From Glandiceps talaboti (lineage: Eukaryota; Hemichordata; Enteropneusta; Spengelidae), in the NCBI RefSeq assembly GCF_964340395.1, contig NC_135554.1, forward strand, positions 21,278,592 through 21,342,591: a DNA stretch of 64,000 bases, written 5' to 3'. Position numbers and translations under genes: made by a program. Shown piece by piece: positions 37,311 to 49,266 of this stretch; positions within the stretch are counted from its first letter, which is position 1, and every line of letters starts with the position of its first letter. The notes beneath the pieces are model-generated. The model was not told the origin of the DNA and did not search any database. It saw only the letters and a program-made list of their open reading frames with translations.

Positions 37311-40300
37311 ATGAAAACATCTTTCTTCTGGCCGTTCATTGTTATTTCCATGGTAACATCAACTGTTGAGGTAAATGTAAACATAATTGTTTTCGTTGTA
37401 CTAATATTCATTTCGATATTGATTTGCTACATCTAGTGTTCTATTTTGAGACTATTCTTGGATACTAAATACTCACCTGACTGTTTACTACCGATTAGGG
37501 AAGTAAATTAAAAGTGTTTAAACAAATTTCTTACAATTGGGTAAATGGATAGTGAAATTAAACGTATAGTCTGAGTGAAACGACATTGAGATGGGCTTGT
37601 GTATGAAACGACATTGAGATGGGCTTGTGGCTGAATTGAGGTTCTGACGCTGATACTGAATTTGGTCATTCTAATTCGCTTTTAGCAAACAACCACGAGA
37701 ATCAAGAAATGTTAATCAATAGTGACGTATATAGAGTAGTATACTTGCAATCCAAGCTAACTATGCAGTGTAAAATAAACACAGCAAGCAGACGACCATG
37801 ACAATGTATATCATTCTCAGCTTATAAGTCACTTCCGTTCCTTTTTCAGAAATGAAAAAAAAAGTACTAATTTCCACTATTTTGACATTACAGATGTCGT
37901 CAGCTAAGAATCGTTGTATTATCAAGTTGTGTCCACCTGGATACCGATCTTTAAGGTGTGACGCCGATAAAACGGCTGGTAAACGGAAAATAAATTGTAA
38001 AGTCTGTGAACATGGAACATATAGTCCTTCCATCAGCAGATCGGTCACTTGTTTTAAGTGTTCTTCTTGCGACTCGCTGTCAGGGTATCTTCTTCCATGT
38101 ACTCGCACACGGGACGCGATATGTAAGAGCTCTAGGTTTGTAGATGTAGACGAAACGGATTCCATGACGATTGATATCGATGAGGGGAATTCAGGAGATG
38201 GAGATGAGAATAACCAAGAGTCTGGTATACACCCCCAAGCACGGATGAGATTTGAAGGAACCCATAAAGATTCTGATGATGAAGGTGATATATTAATTTA
38301 ATGTCTTAAATACTCCGTGGCCATATTTTAGGTATATATTCTTGCTCACAGTAATAGTGAAGGGCTGACTGTTTCCAAAGGCCACAAGTCATGTGACTAA
38401 TAAGTGCTTCCTAGTCACAAGTCACAGGAAATAAGTGCTTGTCAAGGTACACATTGATGTGGCTTGCATATCACGTGATTAAATTGCAATTATGGATATG
38501 TCGAGATATTGTCTTGACGGGCTTAACTCGTATTTATTTATTTATTTATTTGTTTGTTTAAATCTGTTTTATTTGTATTTATAAACGAACAGGTTGCCCC
38601 AATAACAGGTTCGTAAGAATATATAGACAAATAGGACAAAGACAATAAAAAGACTAGTCTGCTAAAATGATATTAAAATAAGCGTTCCTAGATAGGATAT
38701 TAAAGTCACCAAACAGGTCAAAATTCTGAATATTACCAATGGGAGTTAAAAAATGACCAAGCCCTTGATAAAAAGACAATCAATTTTAAGGCTATTTGTT
38801 CAAGTAGAAGGTGATCAAATGAGTTGACAATGATGATTGATAGAAGAGACGTATGATTGTAAGTACGACACGTACAGTAATGTGAACTAGAGTTTTAAAA
38901 GGAACAATAAATCGAGGAATTTTGTCTACTCTCAGATAGACGAGTAATCGATGTGGCTTCTGACAAGAGAGATGTATGAGATTATCATATCCCTGCCGTG
39001 ATAAAATTTGTACAAGTGTGCTTTATACAATCCAATATTGACAGCCTTAGAATCAATGTAATCAATGCGGGAACTTAATTTGAGTATATTTTAGGAATTG
39101 GCGTTATCAATCACATTGACCATATAAAAGTGAAAGCGTATACTAAGTACAGTAACTGTATTGATGGTAAAAATCTACACCTTTGTGTTCAACCATCTGC
39201 GCCGTTGATCGCCCGCAAAACACAAAGTCGTCCATGCAGAAACCGCTATTGGCTATTGGCTATTGGCTATTGGCTATTGGGATGAATGTGATTTCCAAAG
39301 CCCAATAATTGTCCGATGTTTACACACAATAATTTACCTTATATTAGACAGCGTACTGTTCCTGACACCAGGAAAGAGGAGATACAGCATTTCGTGTATG
39401 TTAAAATGTCACAAGATGACACTAGGTTCATATCATAACTTTCTCAAATGAACTTGCCATTGTACAAAATAAACAACACCATATACCTTCTCTGCTTAAT
39501 TTTTTACAGATTGGAAGGAAATACACGAACAACAGATCCAAAAGATAGTTAGATTCAAGGGCCAATCTTTACCTGCAATATCCTCAATTTCATTGTGTAT
39601 ACGATAACAACAATAACATACCGCCAGACGATGGCATGGTATGCTCTTTTATGACAGATCTTTTAACTGTTCACTTTGTATAACTCTTTACTCCTTGGCC
39701 TTATAGGTTCTGCACCTGGTGGCTATAGTGGCGACATGGACGATATTACATTAATAAGTGATGAATGCCAACAAATAACATGTAGGTTTGGAGGTGTATG
39801 CAGAGTGTTCAACGGCACTGAAACCTGTTTATGTCCTGAGTGGGACTGTGAGGATTCGAGAACACCTGTATGTGGTACTGATAGTGTCACCTATACCAAT
39901 GAATGTGAACTGAAAATGGTGAGATGCTCTCGCCAAATCTCTTTGATGGTTCAAAGAAATGGCACCTGCGAAGACTGGCGAACAGGTAATTCAGGTACTC
40001 ATGTTCCATCTTTAAAGTTAATGCCTTTAACACTTTAGGCGTCTTTAACAGTGTTTTCTTGTACATGGCATGATGAATATGGCCTATATGTACATATCCG
40101 ACTTTTCAAACTGACAACACCTTAGATAATATTCAGGAGTCGTTTGATGGCACTTTATACAAGGATGCACAATCATTAATTAACTATGTTCTTCTGTGTT
40201 CTGTGTTATCTAGAAACACTAGAAGTGACAGTAAGACCTTTGTCTGCAAATACTAATACATTACCCAAAGAAACTATGCAGCTGCAGAGAGTGCATTTGA

Positions 40301-40811
40301 AGTCCACTTTGCCGATGACCACAGACACAGGTAAAACATGTAGACTTAGTCTAATGAATATATTGTTAACCAGATGTAAACCGACTGCCTTTCGTATTAG
40401 AAATAAAGCAAAAACCCGTCGATTAGTTCTAACATTTTTTTATCATGGTATACAGCTCAATTGGTAAATTTCATTAAATTATGCAAATGATTCAATAAAA
40501 TTAACAGCTTCAGTGATTTATAGGATATATGCAATTTGTTATCACCTAATTATATGAAAGTAAAAGCTCACATTCTTTAAGATATTGCCTAATTACCAAA
40601 ATAGTTATTTATGCAAATGCTTGGTTTTCCTAACATTCAGTTCTAAGTATTGCCCACAACAATGTACATTGTATGTACCACGTTTCGTTTGAATTGAGCC
40701 CGTCATTTGTTAGTAAATGACACGCACACAAAATAAACAGTAGATCAGACAGACAGACGGACGGACGGACGGACGGACGGACGGACGGACGGACGGACGG
40801 ACGGACGGACG

Positions 40812-40875
<64 letters not shown>

Positions 40876-40879
40876 GGCA

Positions 40880-40911
<32 letters not shown>

Positions 40912-40912
40912 T

Positions 40913-40984
<72 letters not shown>

Positions 40985-41316
40985 TCTAAAGATATAACAA
41001 TTTTATTTGTTTGTCTCGCTGTCTTATTTGTATAGCTCCCTTGGATGTAATCTACCAGCTTAAGGAGGATCACAATATTGACGAAGCCGTACAATCTGGG
41101 AATGAAACTTCACAAAGAAAGGACAATATACAGTTACTTTATATAAGTTTAGCAGTAACCATATTAATCTTCTTAGTACCAACCGTCGGTTTGATCATCT
41201 ATAAAAGAATAACCTTGAATAAGAAGAGGTTATATGGTATAAGGTGAATTCAATAATTTTATCAATCAATGTTTACTTGTAGCGGTGTACAGAAACGTTG
41301 TAATCATTGTAAATTG

Positions 41317-41353
<37 letters not shown>

Positions 41354-42523
41354 GGCCATATAAAGGACTTAAACAGTAAAGCTGGACCTATTATTTCAAT
41401 GTGTGATGGGCATGTTACTTTTAGCGTCTATAGAGAAAATGGTTAGACCTGCAACATGCAAATTTGGTCTACAATGACGTTTGTTTTAAAAAAGGCAAAT
41501 TAAATCCAGCTCGGAGGGTTGTATTGAAAAGTGCTTGGTAAGGTTCTAGGATAGCTAGAGAATTGTTCACGACAAAATGGTGGAATATGCACATTAATAA
41601 GTTGTGACATACTAAGTTGTAACATTTTTGTCTTCATATTGAATTCAAATTCTGTTTATCTCATTGGTCAAAACATTGCTGAATTGGTTTGAAACTTAAA
41701 CTTGAAAAGTTGTCAGGGTGTCTGAATATACAATTGGTCAAGAAATTGTTATCCCTTTGCTAATATGCAAATTAGGTCTACACCAGATTTAAACTGAATG
41801 CCTCCCGTAAGGGAATCACTGATTATGCAAATTACTCATTAAAGGTAACAGTTGTATCAACAAAGTTCATAGGACAGGTGTGTATTATTATGGTTGATAT
41901 ATGTACCACATTATAATATTATATGAAATTTGAAGCTTGAATTTTAAGATACAGCCTAGTTACCTAAAATTGTCAATCATGCAATTTTTTCATTAAAACT
42001 GTAAGCTATATCAACAAGTTTTATAGGACGTACCCGCTTTGCTATGGTTAACATTATGTACTAAATGATATTGAAATTCAAGTATGCATTCTTAACATAC
42101 ATCCTAATTACTGAAAATAATTAATAATGCAAATTAGTCATTAACAATGTAAGGTACATCAACAAAATTTATAGGGCGTATGGACTTTGTTATGTTTAAT
42201 ATATGTAGTAAATTATATTGAAATTGAAGTATGCAGGCTTAATAATTAATTATGCAAATTATTCATTAACGCTGTAAGGTACATCAACAAATTTTATAGG
42301 ACAAATGTACTTTATGTTTAACGAATATACTAAATTATATTGAAATTGAAGCATGCAGTCTTGAGATATTGCTTAATTAGTTGATTTCATAGATATGCAA
42401 ATTTCTCTAATAAACATGAACAGATCTCGCTCAAAATTCTAATCAGGTCTAGCAATATCCCAAACATTGTGTGTACAAAATTTCAGTATAATGGAGCCAG
42501 CCGTTTCTATTAAGAAAATGATC

Positions 42524-42580
<57 letters not shown>

Positions 42581-45500
42581 CACACACACACACACACACA
42601 CACAGACGGACATATGACAGACACACAGACAGACATCCCCTTTTAATACCTCCCGTACCCTTACGGGAGGTACCAAAATGGACGAATTGTATGGCTGATT
42701 AAAACTATGGTAGGGAATTCTGAGACTGATACTCGATCGCCTATGCTGATTTCACCAATAGCAGTAGTGCCTGTGTCTATATCTTATACCTCACAGTAAC
42801 TATAGACAGACTGATGTATGGGCACTGATGATATCAGCATTAAACTGGGTACCAATTCCAAATTGTCTCTCCCAGTGTACAGCATGTAGTCAGTTAAAGT
42901 ACATGGCTAAGTGTAATATATTCATTTATCTTATTTCTAGGGAAATCGCGCGAGTGCACAGTATAAAGTTGATAAAAGAAGTTGATAGATGATGTTATCA
43001 CATTTGAGGATAGGCCACAGTCCTATAGCGGCGCTAATCGTTTTTATGTTCTACATTCTCCAAATTTCTTCGGGGAGGTGGTACTTATCAAGTGTTTGTT
43101 TCTCTTCCGTTAAACAGTGAGCGTGTAGAAACTGGTCCAACGTTGGAAGCCTTGCAAGTGTCCAGGGATGACCACATTTCCGGTAGTCACCAAAGTACAG
43201 CGGCGGGAAATCAAAGTTTAACTAATGGTACAGGAGAAGTTAATCATCCGGATTCTGAAGAAGATTCTGTAGCCAGTGGTGATGGTGGTCTCATAGAATC
43301 AGAAGATATATCAAATCATGATCAGATTATCAATCCCAATGGTACAAGAGTAGTTAATCGTCCGGATTCTGAAGAAGATTCTGTAGCCAGTGGTGATAGT
43401 GGTCTCGTACAATCAGAAGATATATCAAATCATGATCCAATTCTCAATCCCAACACCATTGTTAGCAATTCGCCTGTCACACTGTTTCAAAATCGACGGT
43501 CTGATGGCATGATTACTGAATTGCATAATCTGAAGGTTAACTTGTCAAAAGGAAAACCAGATATGAAAGAGTGTGGATATAACATGAATCCTAATATACA
43601 CGGAGCGTCAAACACCATCTCAGCTACATATTCACCGTCCTCAGAAGAATCTCCAAATGAACATTTCTATTTCAAGATGGTAGACAGAGTAAGTCAAGAG
43701 GGAAAGATCATAGCCCATCCTGAGACTGACGTTTCTCTAATGGTCCCTGAAGGTGCTGTAGTTAATGACTGTCAGAGAATAGAGATTCAGTGCGCTCGCG
43801 AGTTATCGCCTTTTAATTTGAAATTTCACGACAAGGGTGATGGATTGCCTTTGAGTCCGATGGTCCACTGTTTCTCTCCAGGATTAGCCAAGTTTTCAAA
43901 GCCCGTGGTTCTGAAGATACCACACAGAGTTCAATACCAGAAGAATTCTCAGTTTAAGATCCTTTACAGCCAATCTCCTTTAGGTGCAAAGATGACATGG
44001 AAGAGCCTTAACAAATCCAAGGAAAAACAACAAAATAATCTCGTCGATGATATTTACTTTACTGTTGACGAGAAGTTCTTTTACATCGCGACTATCCATT
44101 TCACATCTTACATCTGTGTCACGTGCGATGAGAAAGTAACACTGAACTTGCAATCAGTCATCTACGGGCGTCATGAAGTACGTGACGGGGCAACACAAGA
44201 GGTGTACTTCAAAGTGTATGTTTGCGACACTATCAAAGATTTCACCAAAGCAATCGCAAAGAATGAACGCCCTGGTTCAAGTCGTCCATCATATTATCCA
44301 TTGAGATCTACAAAACCGGGTGGTGAGTGGACAGTGACACTTCAGCAAAGGCGCAATTGGGAATGGGAACTAGACCCTATGTTTGAAGTCAAACAGGTAA
44401 TTGTATTCCCCTTGAGATATGTTTACTTAATTGTTATCATTTTATACCTTTGTGAACATCTCACCACATCTATCAATGCAATGTCACGTCATCGAATTCA
44501 ACTTCAATGCCTATACTAACAATAAAATAAAGGACAACCAGATTTTTAACAGTTTGATCCGTGCTATGTAAATTGTACTTTGAATTAACAATTACAGTTC
44601 TAAAGATAATTCTGGCCAGGTATTCAAGGACATGTTACCATGGCTAAAATAGATTACATTTCACTCGCATTAATCAAAGAGAGCATATAATACAAGCACA
44701 AATATCCATGAACATCATTACAATCCTGAACGAGTTATTATCTTGTAGTCATATTGGAAGAGTGTTCTTATTCTTAAGTCTTGACTCTTGGTACTATTGT
44801 TGCTATCAGGTTGATTTTTAGATGAAATTATATTTGTAAAGTTTATATAATTTTATTTATAATTCAAAACGGTTAACTTCTTCGAAAGGGCAAATTGCAA
44901 TTTTTCGATTCTAGTCATTATTTTCAAAACATTTCTAATAATCTTAATACATTTCACCATGGTAGATATAATCTCATGTATTTGATCTCAATTAATGTCT
45001 TAGAGTATCCATATGGACGAAGTATACGGTCACTGCAAAACAGATTCAACCGTACCACCATTTGTTCACTACAAAGTCACAACAACGGACATGGAGAAAA
45101 AACACATCGAAGCTTTTTTTGATATCATCCACAAATATGGAATTGATGAACACAACCTTGTAGAAGATACAAAGACAAAGAAACGTCTTGCACACGACTT
45201 CAATTTTACGGTACGTTTGTAAAGAACATTGGTCTGTTCTAATTTACATTGACAATGTGTTAACATCATCAAAGTATGTGTTTCCTCACTCAAAGGTACA
45301 TCGTTACCATTGTTACATGACAGTCTTACCCTTGCATTTCAGACTCCAATATATGAAAAAGACGAAGAGAGGGAGAATGAAACTAAAGATGCTGTACCTA
45401 CAGATCCAAACAGTAAGTAATGAAGCAATAAACACTTTAAGTACAAATTAAGCACACGATGGGGGGGGGGGCCGGGCTACTGTTATTTTTATAATTAAAG

Positions 45501-47275
45501 ACCTTAATATGGTAAGACAAATGAAGTGTCCCCAATCCGAGTTTTAAGTCAAAATATTGGTATATATGTATTGATGACGTCTCACTTTGATAGCATAGCT
45601 AGGTTTTGTTATTAATGTTGCAGGCTTAAAACTTTAAAACATTGGTTAAAACATTTTAATATCGTTTTCCCAAAACTAAACAACAAACATAATGTGCATG
45701 GAGCAAATTGTTATGTAGCCAAAAGGTAGATATTGCACTCAAGAGTAGATATTGCAGTCGAAAAGAGCATAGATATTGCAGGTTGTAAGATATCGCACTC
45801 AATTTGCACTAAAAGGATTGATATTGCACTCAAAGGGTTGATATTGCACTCAAAGGGTTGATATGGCATGATATTGCACTCAAAGGGTAGATATTGCACT
45901 CAAAGGGTTGACATGGCATGATATTACACTCAAGGGGTAGATATTGCACTCAAAGGGTTGATATGGCATGATATTGCACTCAAAGGGTAGATATTGCACT
46001 CAAAGATTTGACATTGCATGATATCGCACTCAAAGGGTTGACATTGCATGACATTGCACTGAAAGGATGACATTGCATGACATCGCACTCAAAGATTTGA
46101 CATTGCATGACATCGCACTGAAAGGGTTGACATTGCATGATATCGCACTCAAAGATTTGGCATTGCATGATATCGCACTCAAAGGGTTGACATTGCACGA
46201 TATTGCACTGAAAGGGTGACACTGCATGATATTGCACTGAAAGGGTTGACATTGCATGACATTGCACTGAAAGGGTTGACATTGCATGATAGTGCACTGA
46301 AAGGGTTGACATTGCATGATATTGCACTGAAAGGGTTTACATTGCATGATATTGCACTGAAAGGGTTTACATTGCATGATAATGCACTGAAAGGGTTGAC
46401 ATTGCATGATATTGCACTGAAAGGGTTGACATTGCATGATATTGCACTGAAAGGGTTGACATTGCATGATATTGCACTGAAAGGGTTGGCATTGCATGAT
46501 AGTGCACTGAAAGGGTTGACATTGCATGATATTGCACTGAAAGGGTTGACATTGCATGATATTGCACTGAAAGGGTTTACATTGCATGATATTGCACTGA
46601 AAGGGTTTACATTGCATGATAATGCACTGAAAGGGTTGACATTGCATGATATTGCACTGAAAGGGTTGACATTGCATGATATTGCACTGAAAGGGTTTAC
46701 ATTGCATGATAGTGCACTGAAAGGGTTGACATTGCATGATATTGCACTGAAAGGGTTGACATTACATGACATTGCACTGAAGGGTGACGTTGCATGACAT
46801 TGCACTGAAAGGCTTTACATTGCATGATATTGCACTGAAAGGGTTACAGTGCATGATATTGCAGTGAAAGGGTTTACATTGCATAATATTGCAGTCGTGT
46901 TGCAGCGATGATAACAGAGAAGAAGACTAGGTTAACTGGTGAATTTCAACTTCCAATAATTATTGTTTTCCAGTTATCGATTCTGAGACGTTGCGATCGG
47001 TAGCAAGAAAACTAAAAGACGACGATTGGAAGAATGTTATTAGGAATCTGGTAGGTCCAGAAGAAGGTGACAACATCATTGACAACGTGATGCAAGATGA
47101 GAAAACAATTGGGGAAAAGAAATACAAGAGTTTACGGAAATGGAGACAACAGAAAGGCTCCAAGGCTACCGTTAAAGCTCTCAAACAAGCTTTGCAAGAG
47201 AGTGGTCTTCGATCGATAGCAGAGGATATCAATGTTACAGGAGGAGATAGTGTTAAGATTGTCACCGAGGTGTAG
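37311..47275 (+). CDS. Receptor B: TNFR CRD - follistatin/Kazal - TM - ZU5 - UPA - death domain
   Basis: Nine exons: 37311-37370, 37894-38284, 39707-39985, 40214-40330, 41036-41243, 43118-44396, 45004-45210, 45343-45412 and 46974-47275 (TAG at 47273), giving 970 aa with consistent phases (0,1,1,1,2,0,0,1). Residues 1-20 are a signal peptide (MKTSFFWPFIVISMV...). Residues about 28-97 hold the same ten TNFR cysteines as genes A and C. Exon 3 (residues about 151-243) adds a follistatin/Kazal module (CRFGGVC, CLCPEWDC, PVCGTDSVTYTNECEL). Exon 4 is a Thr-rich stalk. One helix lies at about 316-338, followed by YKR and NKKR. The cytoplasmic exon begins with a duplicated acidic linker, then ZU5 (from about 533; VPEGAV, KIPHRVQ), HFT plus CVTC (about 678) and UPA (YFKVYVCDTIKDFTKAI). 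The death domain is the last exon (WKNVIRNL, KKYKSLRKWRQQKG). The C-terminus TEV fits a class I PDZ ligand. Likely a single-pass death receptor; ligand unknown. Confidence 0.88.
38525..38560. repeat. (TTTA)n / (TTTG)n tract
   Basis: A short tetranucleotide tract in the intron between the TNFR and Kazal exons of receptor B. Confidence 0.85.
39245..39281. repeat. Short 9-bp tandem repeat
   Basis: TTGGCTATT is repeated about four times in the intron upstream of the Kazal exon. Confidence 0.85.
39707..39985 (+). other. Follistatin/Kazal exon of receptor B (phase 1-1)
   Basis: This single exon encodes a FOLN-like start (CQQITCRFGGVCRVF) followed by a Kazal core with CPEWDC, PVCGTDSVTYTNECEL and a closing NGTC. 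It is flanked by phase-1 introns on both sides, so it can be inserted or skipped without shifting the frame. Genes A and C have no counterpart; there the TNFR exon joins the TM exon directly in phase 1. Kazal modules often inhibit serine proteases or bind TGF-beta family ligands, but the activity here is unknown. Confidence 0.88.
40746..40983. repeat. (GGAC)n / (GACA)n / (GGCA)n tetranucleotide array
   Basis: A long tetranucleotide tract that changes composition in blocks. It lies about 50 bp upstream of the transmembrane exon of receptor B. Cys-Leu-Ser open frames on the minus strand are artefacts. Confidence 0.97.
41319..41354. repeat. (TGTC)n tract
   Basis: Nine TGTC units in the intron after the transmembrane exon of receptor B. 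Confidence 0.95.
41765..42674. mobile_element. Non-autonomous repeat with internal tandem subunits, (GACA)n tract and hairpin end
   Basis: Diverged subunits of about 120-150 bp recur at roughly 41,826, 41,975, 42,125 and 42,250. Each carries the order TATGCAAATT..CATTAA, GTA..ATCAACAAA, TTATAGGAC and AAATTATATTGAAATT. The block continues into AAAATTTCAGTATAATGGAG, a (GACA)n/(CA)n tract (42,522-42,603) and a perfect hairpin ACCTCCCGTACCC-TTACGGGAGGT at about 42,650-42,674. A related single subunit is seen at about 40,480-40,620. I cannot assign it to a named family. Confidence 0.55.
43227..43454 (+). repeat. In-frame 114-bp (38-aa) tandem duplication within receptor B coding exon
   Basis: Residues of the juxtamembrane linker containing NHPDSEEDSVASGD and SEDISNHD are repeated once with a 114-bp period and few substitutions. 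Each copy carries acidic Ser motifs (DSEEDS, ESED/QSED) resembling CK2 sites. Confidence 0.92.
45725..46893. repeat. 30-bp minisatellite, about 39 copies, in receptor B intron
   Basis: The core unit is ATTGCACTGAAAGGGTTGAC followed by ATTGCATGAT. Copies left of about 46,200 are diverged (CACTCAAAGGGT, ATATGGCATG). Copies from 46,200 to 46,760 are almost identical and show a 240-bp higher-order period (AATGCACTGA variants at 46,381 and 46,621). The 30-bp period keeps several frames open on both strands, giving long but artefactual ORFs of 193-235 codons. The array lies between the linker exon and the death-domain exon. Confidence 0.96.
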
Positions 47276-48136
47276 AGGGTTTAACATCTTTATGATTTTG
47301 ATTTAATATGTATTGATAAGTCGTCTACATTATTAAAGGTCATTCACACATGGTGAAATAATTGTTTACGTTGTTACAACTTTTCAAGACTTAGTGTAGA
47401 GTTTATGGCTTGTCTATGATAGATGATGAACACGTATAATGTACTTATCTTTATACTGACAACTTTATCTTGTACTTAAACAATATATGTAATAACCATA
47501 TTTGTATATTATTATCAGGCAAATTATCAGCAATTTTCTCTTCAATGTCGGACATATCATTTTATTGACTTTTATAAACTTTGATATCAATGTTATCCCA
47601 ACTTTGGAAACCTACGTGACCCACAAGAGCTGAAAACGATATTATTTTGTCCTTTGGAATGTTTTTGAACTTTGAATTGATGAATCAGCACAAACAATTA
47701 TGCATCTAAATATGTTTTGTTTATAATAGAAAATAATTCTTCGTATCATAGTACCGTCTTGTTTTTATTTTGCAACTGTGCCCCAGTTAACCCAGTTGTA
47801 TTGTTCGGGAAATCGTGGTAGGATAAGAATCGCAGAACGATTGTTTCAATTCTTTGTGTTTACGTAGTCTTCACTGGAATGTATGCTCTCCAGGGAGTTG
47901 AGGAAGTATAAAGGACCATAGTGTCGATATAGATCCGTGTCAGGGGTAATAATTTTAAAGCATAGGGTGGCAAGGCGCTCCATAAAAACTAACAGTATTA
48001 ATTGGCATGACATTATACGTATACAAAGTCAGTTCAATATCTGTATAATGCTAACCTTTACTTTGATATTAAGACATTTACAGTATTTACAGTACTGCCA
48101 CATACCTATTTCTGATTAGTTACACAAACACACACA

Positions 48137-48256
<120 letters not shown>

Positions 48257-48413
48257 CCTAGTTTATCATGATCCACTGATAGTTTTGTTAATTAGACCTT
48301 TAATATTAAAATCTAAAAGTTATACTTTCATATTCACGTTTTAGTATTACTCTGAATCCGTCAATGTTCCCTACACAACAACATTTCATACTTCATATAA
48401 TGTTAAGTCGGCG

Positions 48414-48485
48414 GCCATATTGGATCATAAATTGGTCTAATTCAGATACCATTTGGACCACCTTCAAATATTGTATGGTGACCAC
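48414..48485. repeat. Dispersed repeat, copy 2 (related to 12965-13052)
   Basis: It shares GGCCATATTGGATC and TTGTATGGTGACC in the same order and spacing as the copy in the INIP-receptor A interval. Confidence 0.5.
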
Positions 48486-48572
48486 TGTGTTCTTTTAGTT
48501 TGGGTTTCTGACACGATCATTTATAAGGTGCTTTATTATAAGTCTGCAGTAACTGCTGTATAATTTTAATTG

Positions 48573-48578
48573 AATAAA
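48573..48578 (+). terminator. Candidate poly(A) signal downstream of receptor B
   Basis: An AATAAA hexamer lies 1.3 kb beyond the stop codon of receptor B. No closer AATAAA is obvious, but use of this site is unproven. Confidence 0.3.
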
Positions 48579-49157
48579 GAAATTCATTTATTATGATTTT
48601 TGTTTGGCTTATTTTATTCTGTTGTTCTCACTGTTTTCAAATACATTCATCTAGCTATTCATTCACTCTCGCCTTCTCTTATCTTATCTCTGTTTCTTGT
48701 TGGCATGACAGCCTTTAAGATTCTAAACCAATGACTGTCAGATAATCAACAGTAGAAAGTGTCGATTGCTAACAGTTTACTTTAATTGTTAGAATACACT
48801 GTGCATTGCAACAATTTCCCTCGTGACGTCATCAATTATTGTACACTGATCACTGACCGATTTTTTTGTATGATTTTCCTCCAAAGTATATTTAATAAAG
48901 CAATAAGTTAAAAAAAAACGAATTTATTTTTAGACAACATCAGTTCTTTGAAAATCTAATGATTTATCTTTCAATGGAACGGTTACAACTGCCTAATCTA
49001 GACTGGCATATCAAGTCAAATCAAATTTTAGCCCTGGATAAGGTCCTGTGTAGCTAATGTAAAATTCTTGTGGTACAGGTCTGTGTCAGTAAAAAAGGCA
49101 TGTGGTTAAACAAAGCTGTAGCAGAAGTGTATACTAGTATATATTGCTATGGATACA

Positions 49158-49266
49158 TAGACTGTCGACAGTCACTCGCGCCTTTTTTGATCCTACGTTT
49201 TATCTAAACTTAAGTCGTCGCCGCGCTCCGATCCGGCGCAAGGCACGAGTGACTGTCGACAGTCTA
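49158..49266. mobile_element. 109-bp hairpin MITE with 27-bp terminal inverted repeats
   Basis: The ends TAGACTGTCGACAGTCACTC and GAGTGACTGTCGACAGTCTA are inverted copies extended to 27 bp with one mismatch. Each arm also contains the perfect palindrome GACTGTCGACAGTC. The TA at each extremity may be a TA target duplication of the Tc1/mariner kind. Confidence 0.75.

Noticed and set aside
37311-37370. X-box-like CCATGGTAAC inside receptor B exon 1 as a regulatory site
   Set aside because: A single match within coding sequence, and such motifs are common in this window; no support beyond chance.
37761-38165. 134-codon minus-strand ORF overlapping the TNFR exon of receptor B
   Set aside because: Shadow of the plus-strand exon, which has cysteine spacing shared with receptors A and C and good splice sites.
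40630-41094. Cys-Leu-Ser-Val repeat ORFs
   Set aside because: Tetranucleotide GACA/GGAC microsatellite; the 4-bp period makes a 4-residue peptide repeat in every open frame.
46030-46805. ORFs of 193-235 codons with decapeptide repeats on both strands
   Set aside because: A 30-bp period automatically keeps frames open once one unit lacks stops. The array lies inside a well-supported intron of receptor B. Kept only as a finding on possible retention.
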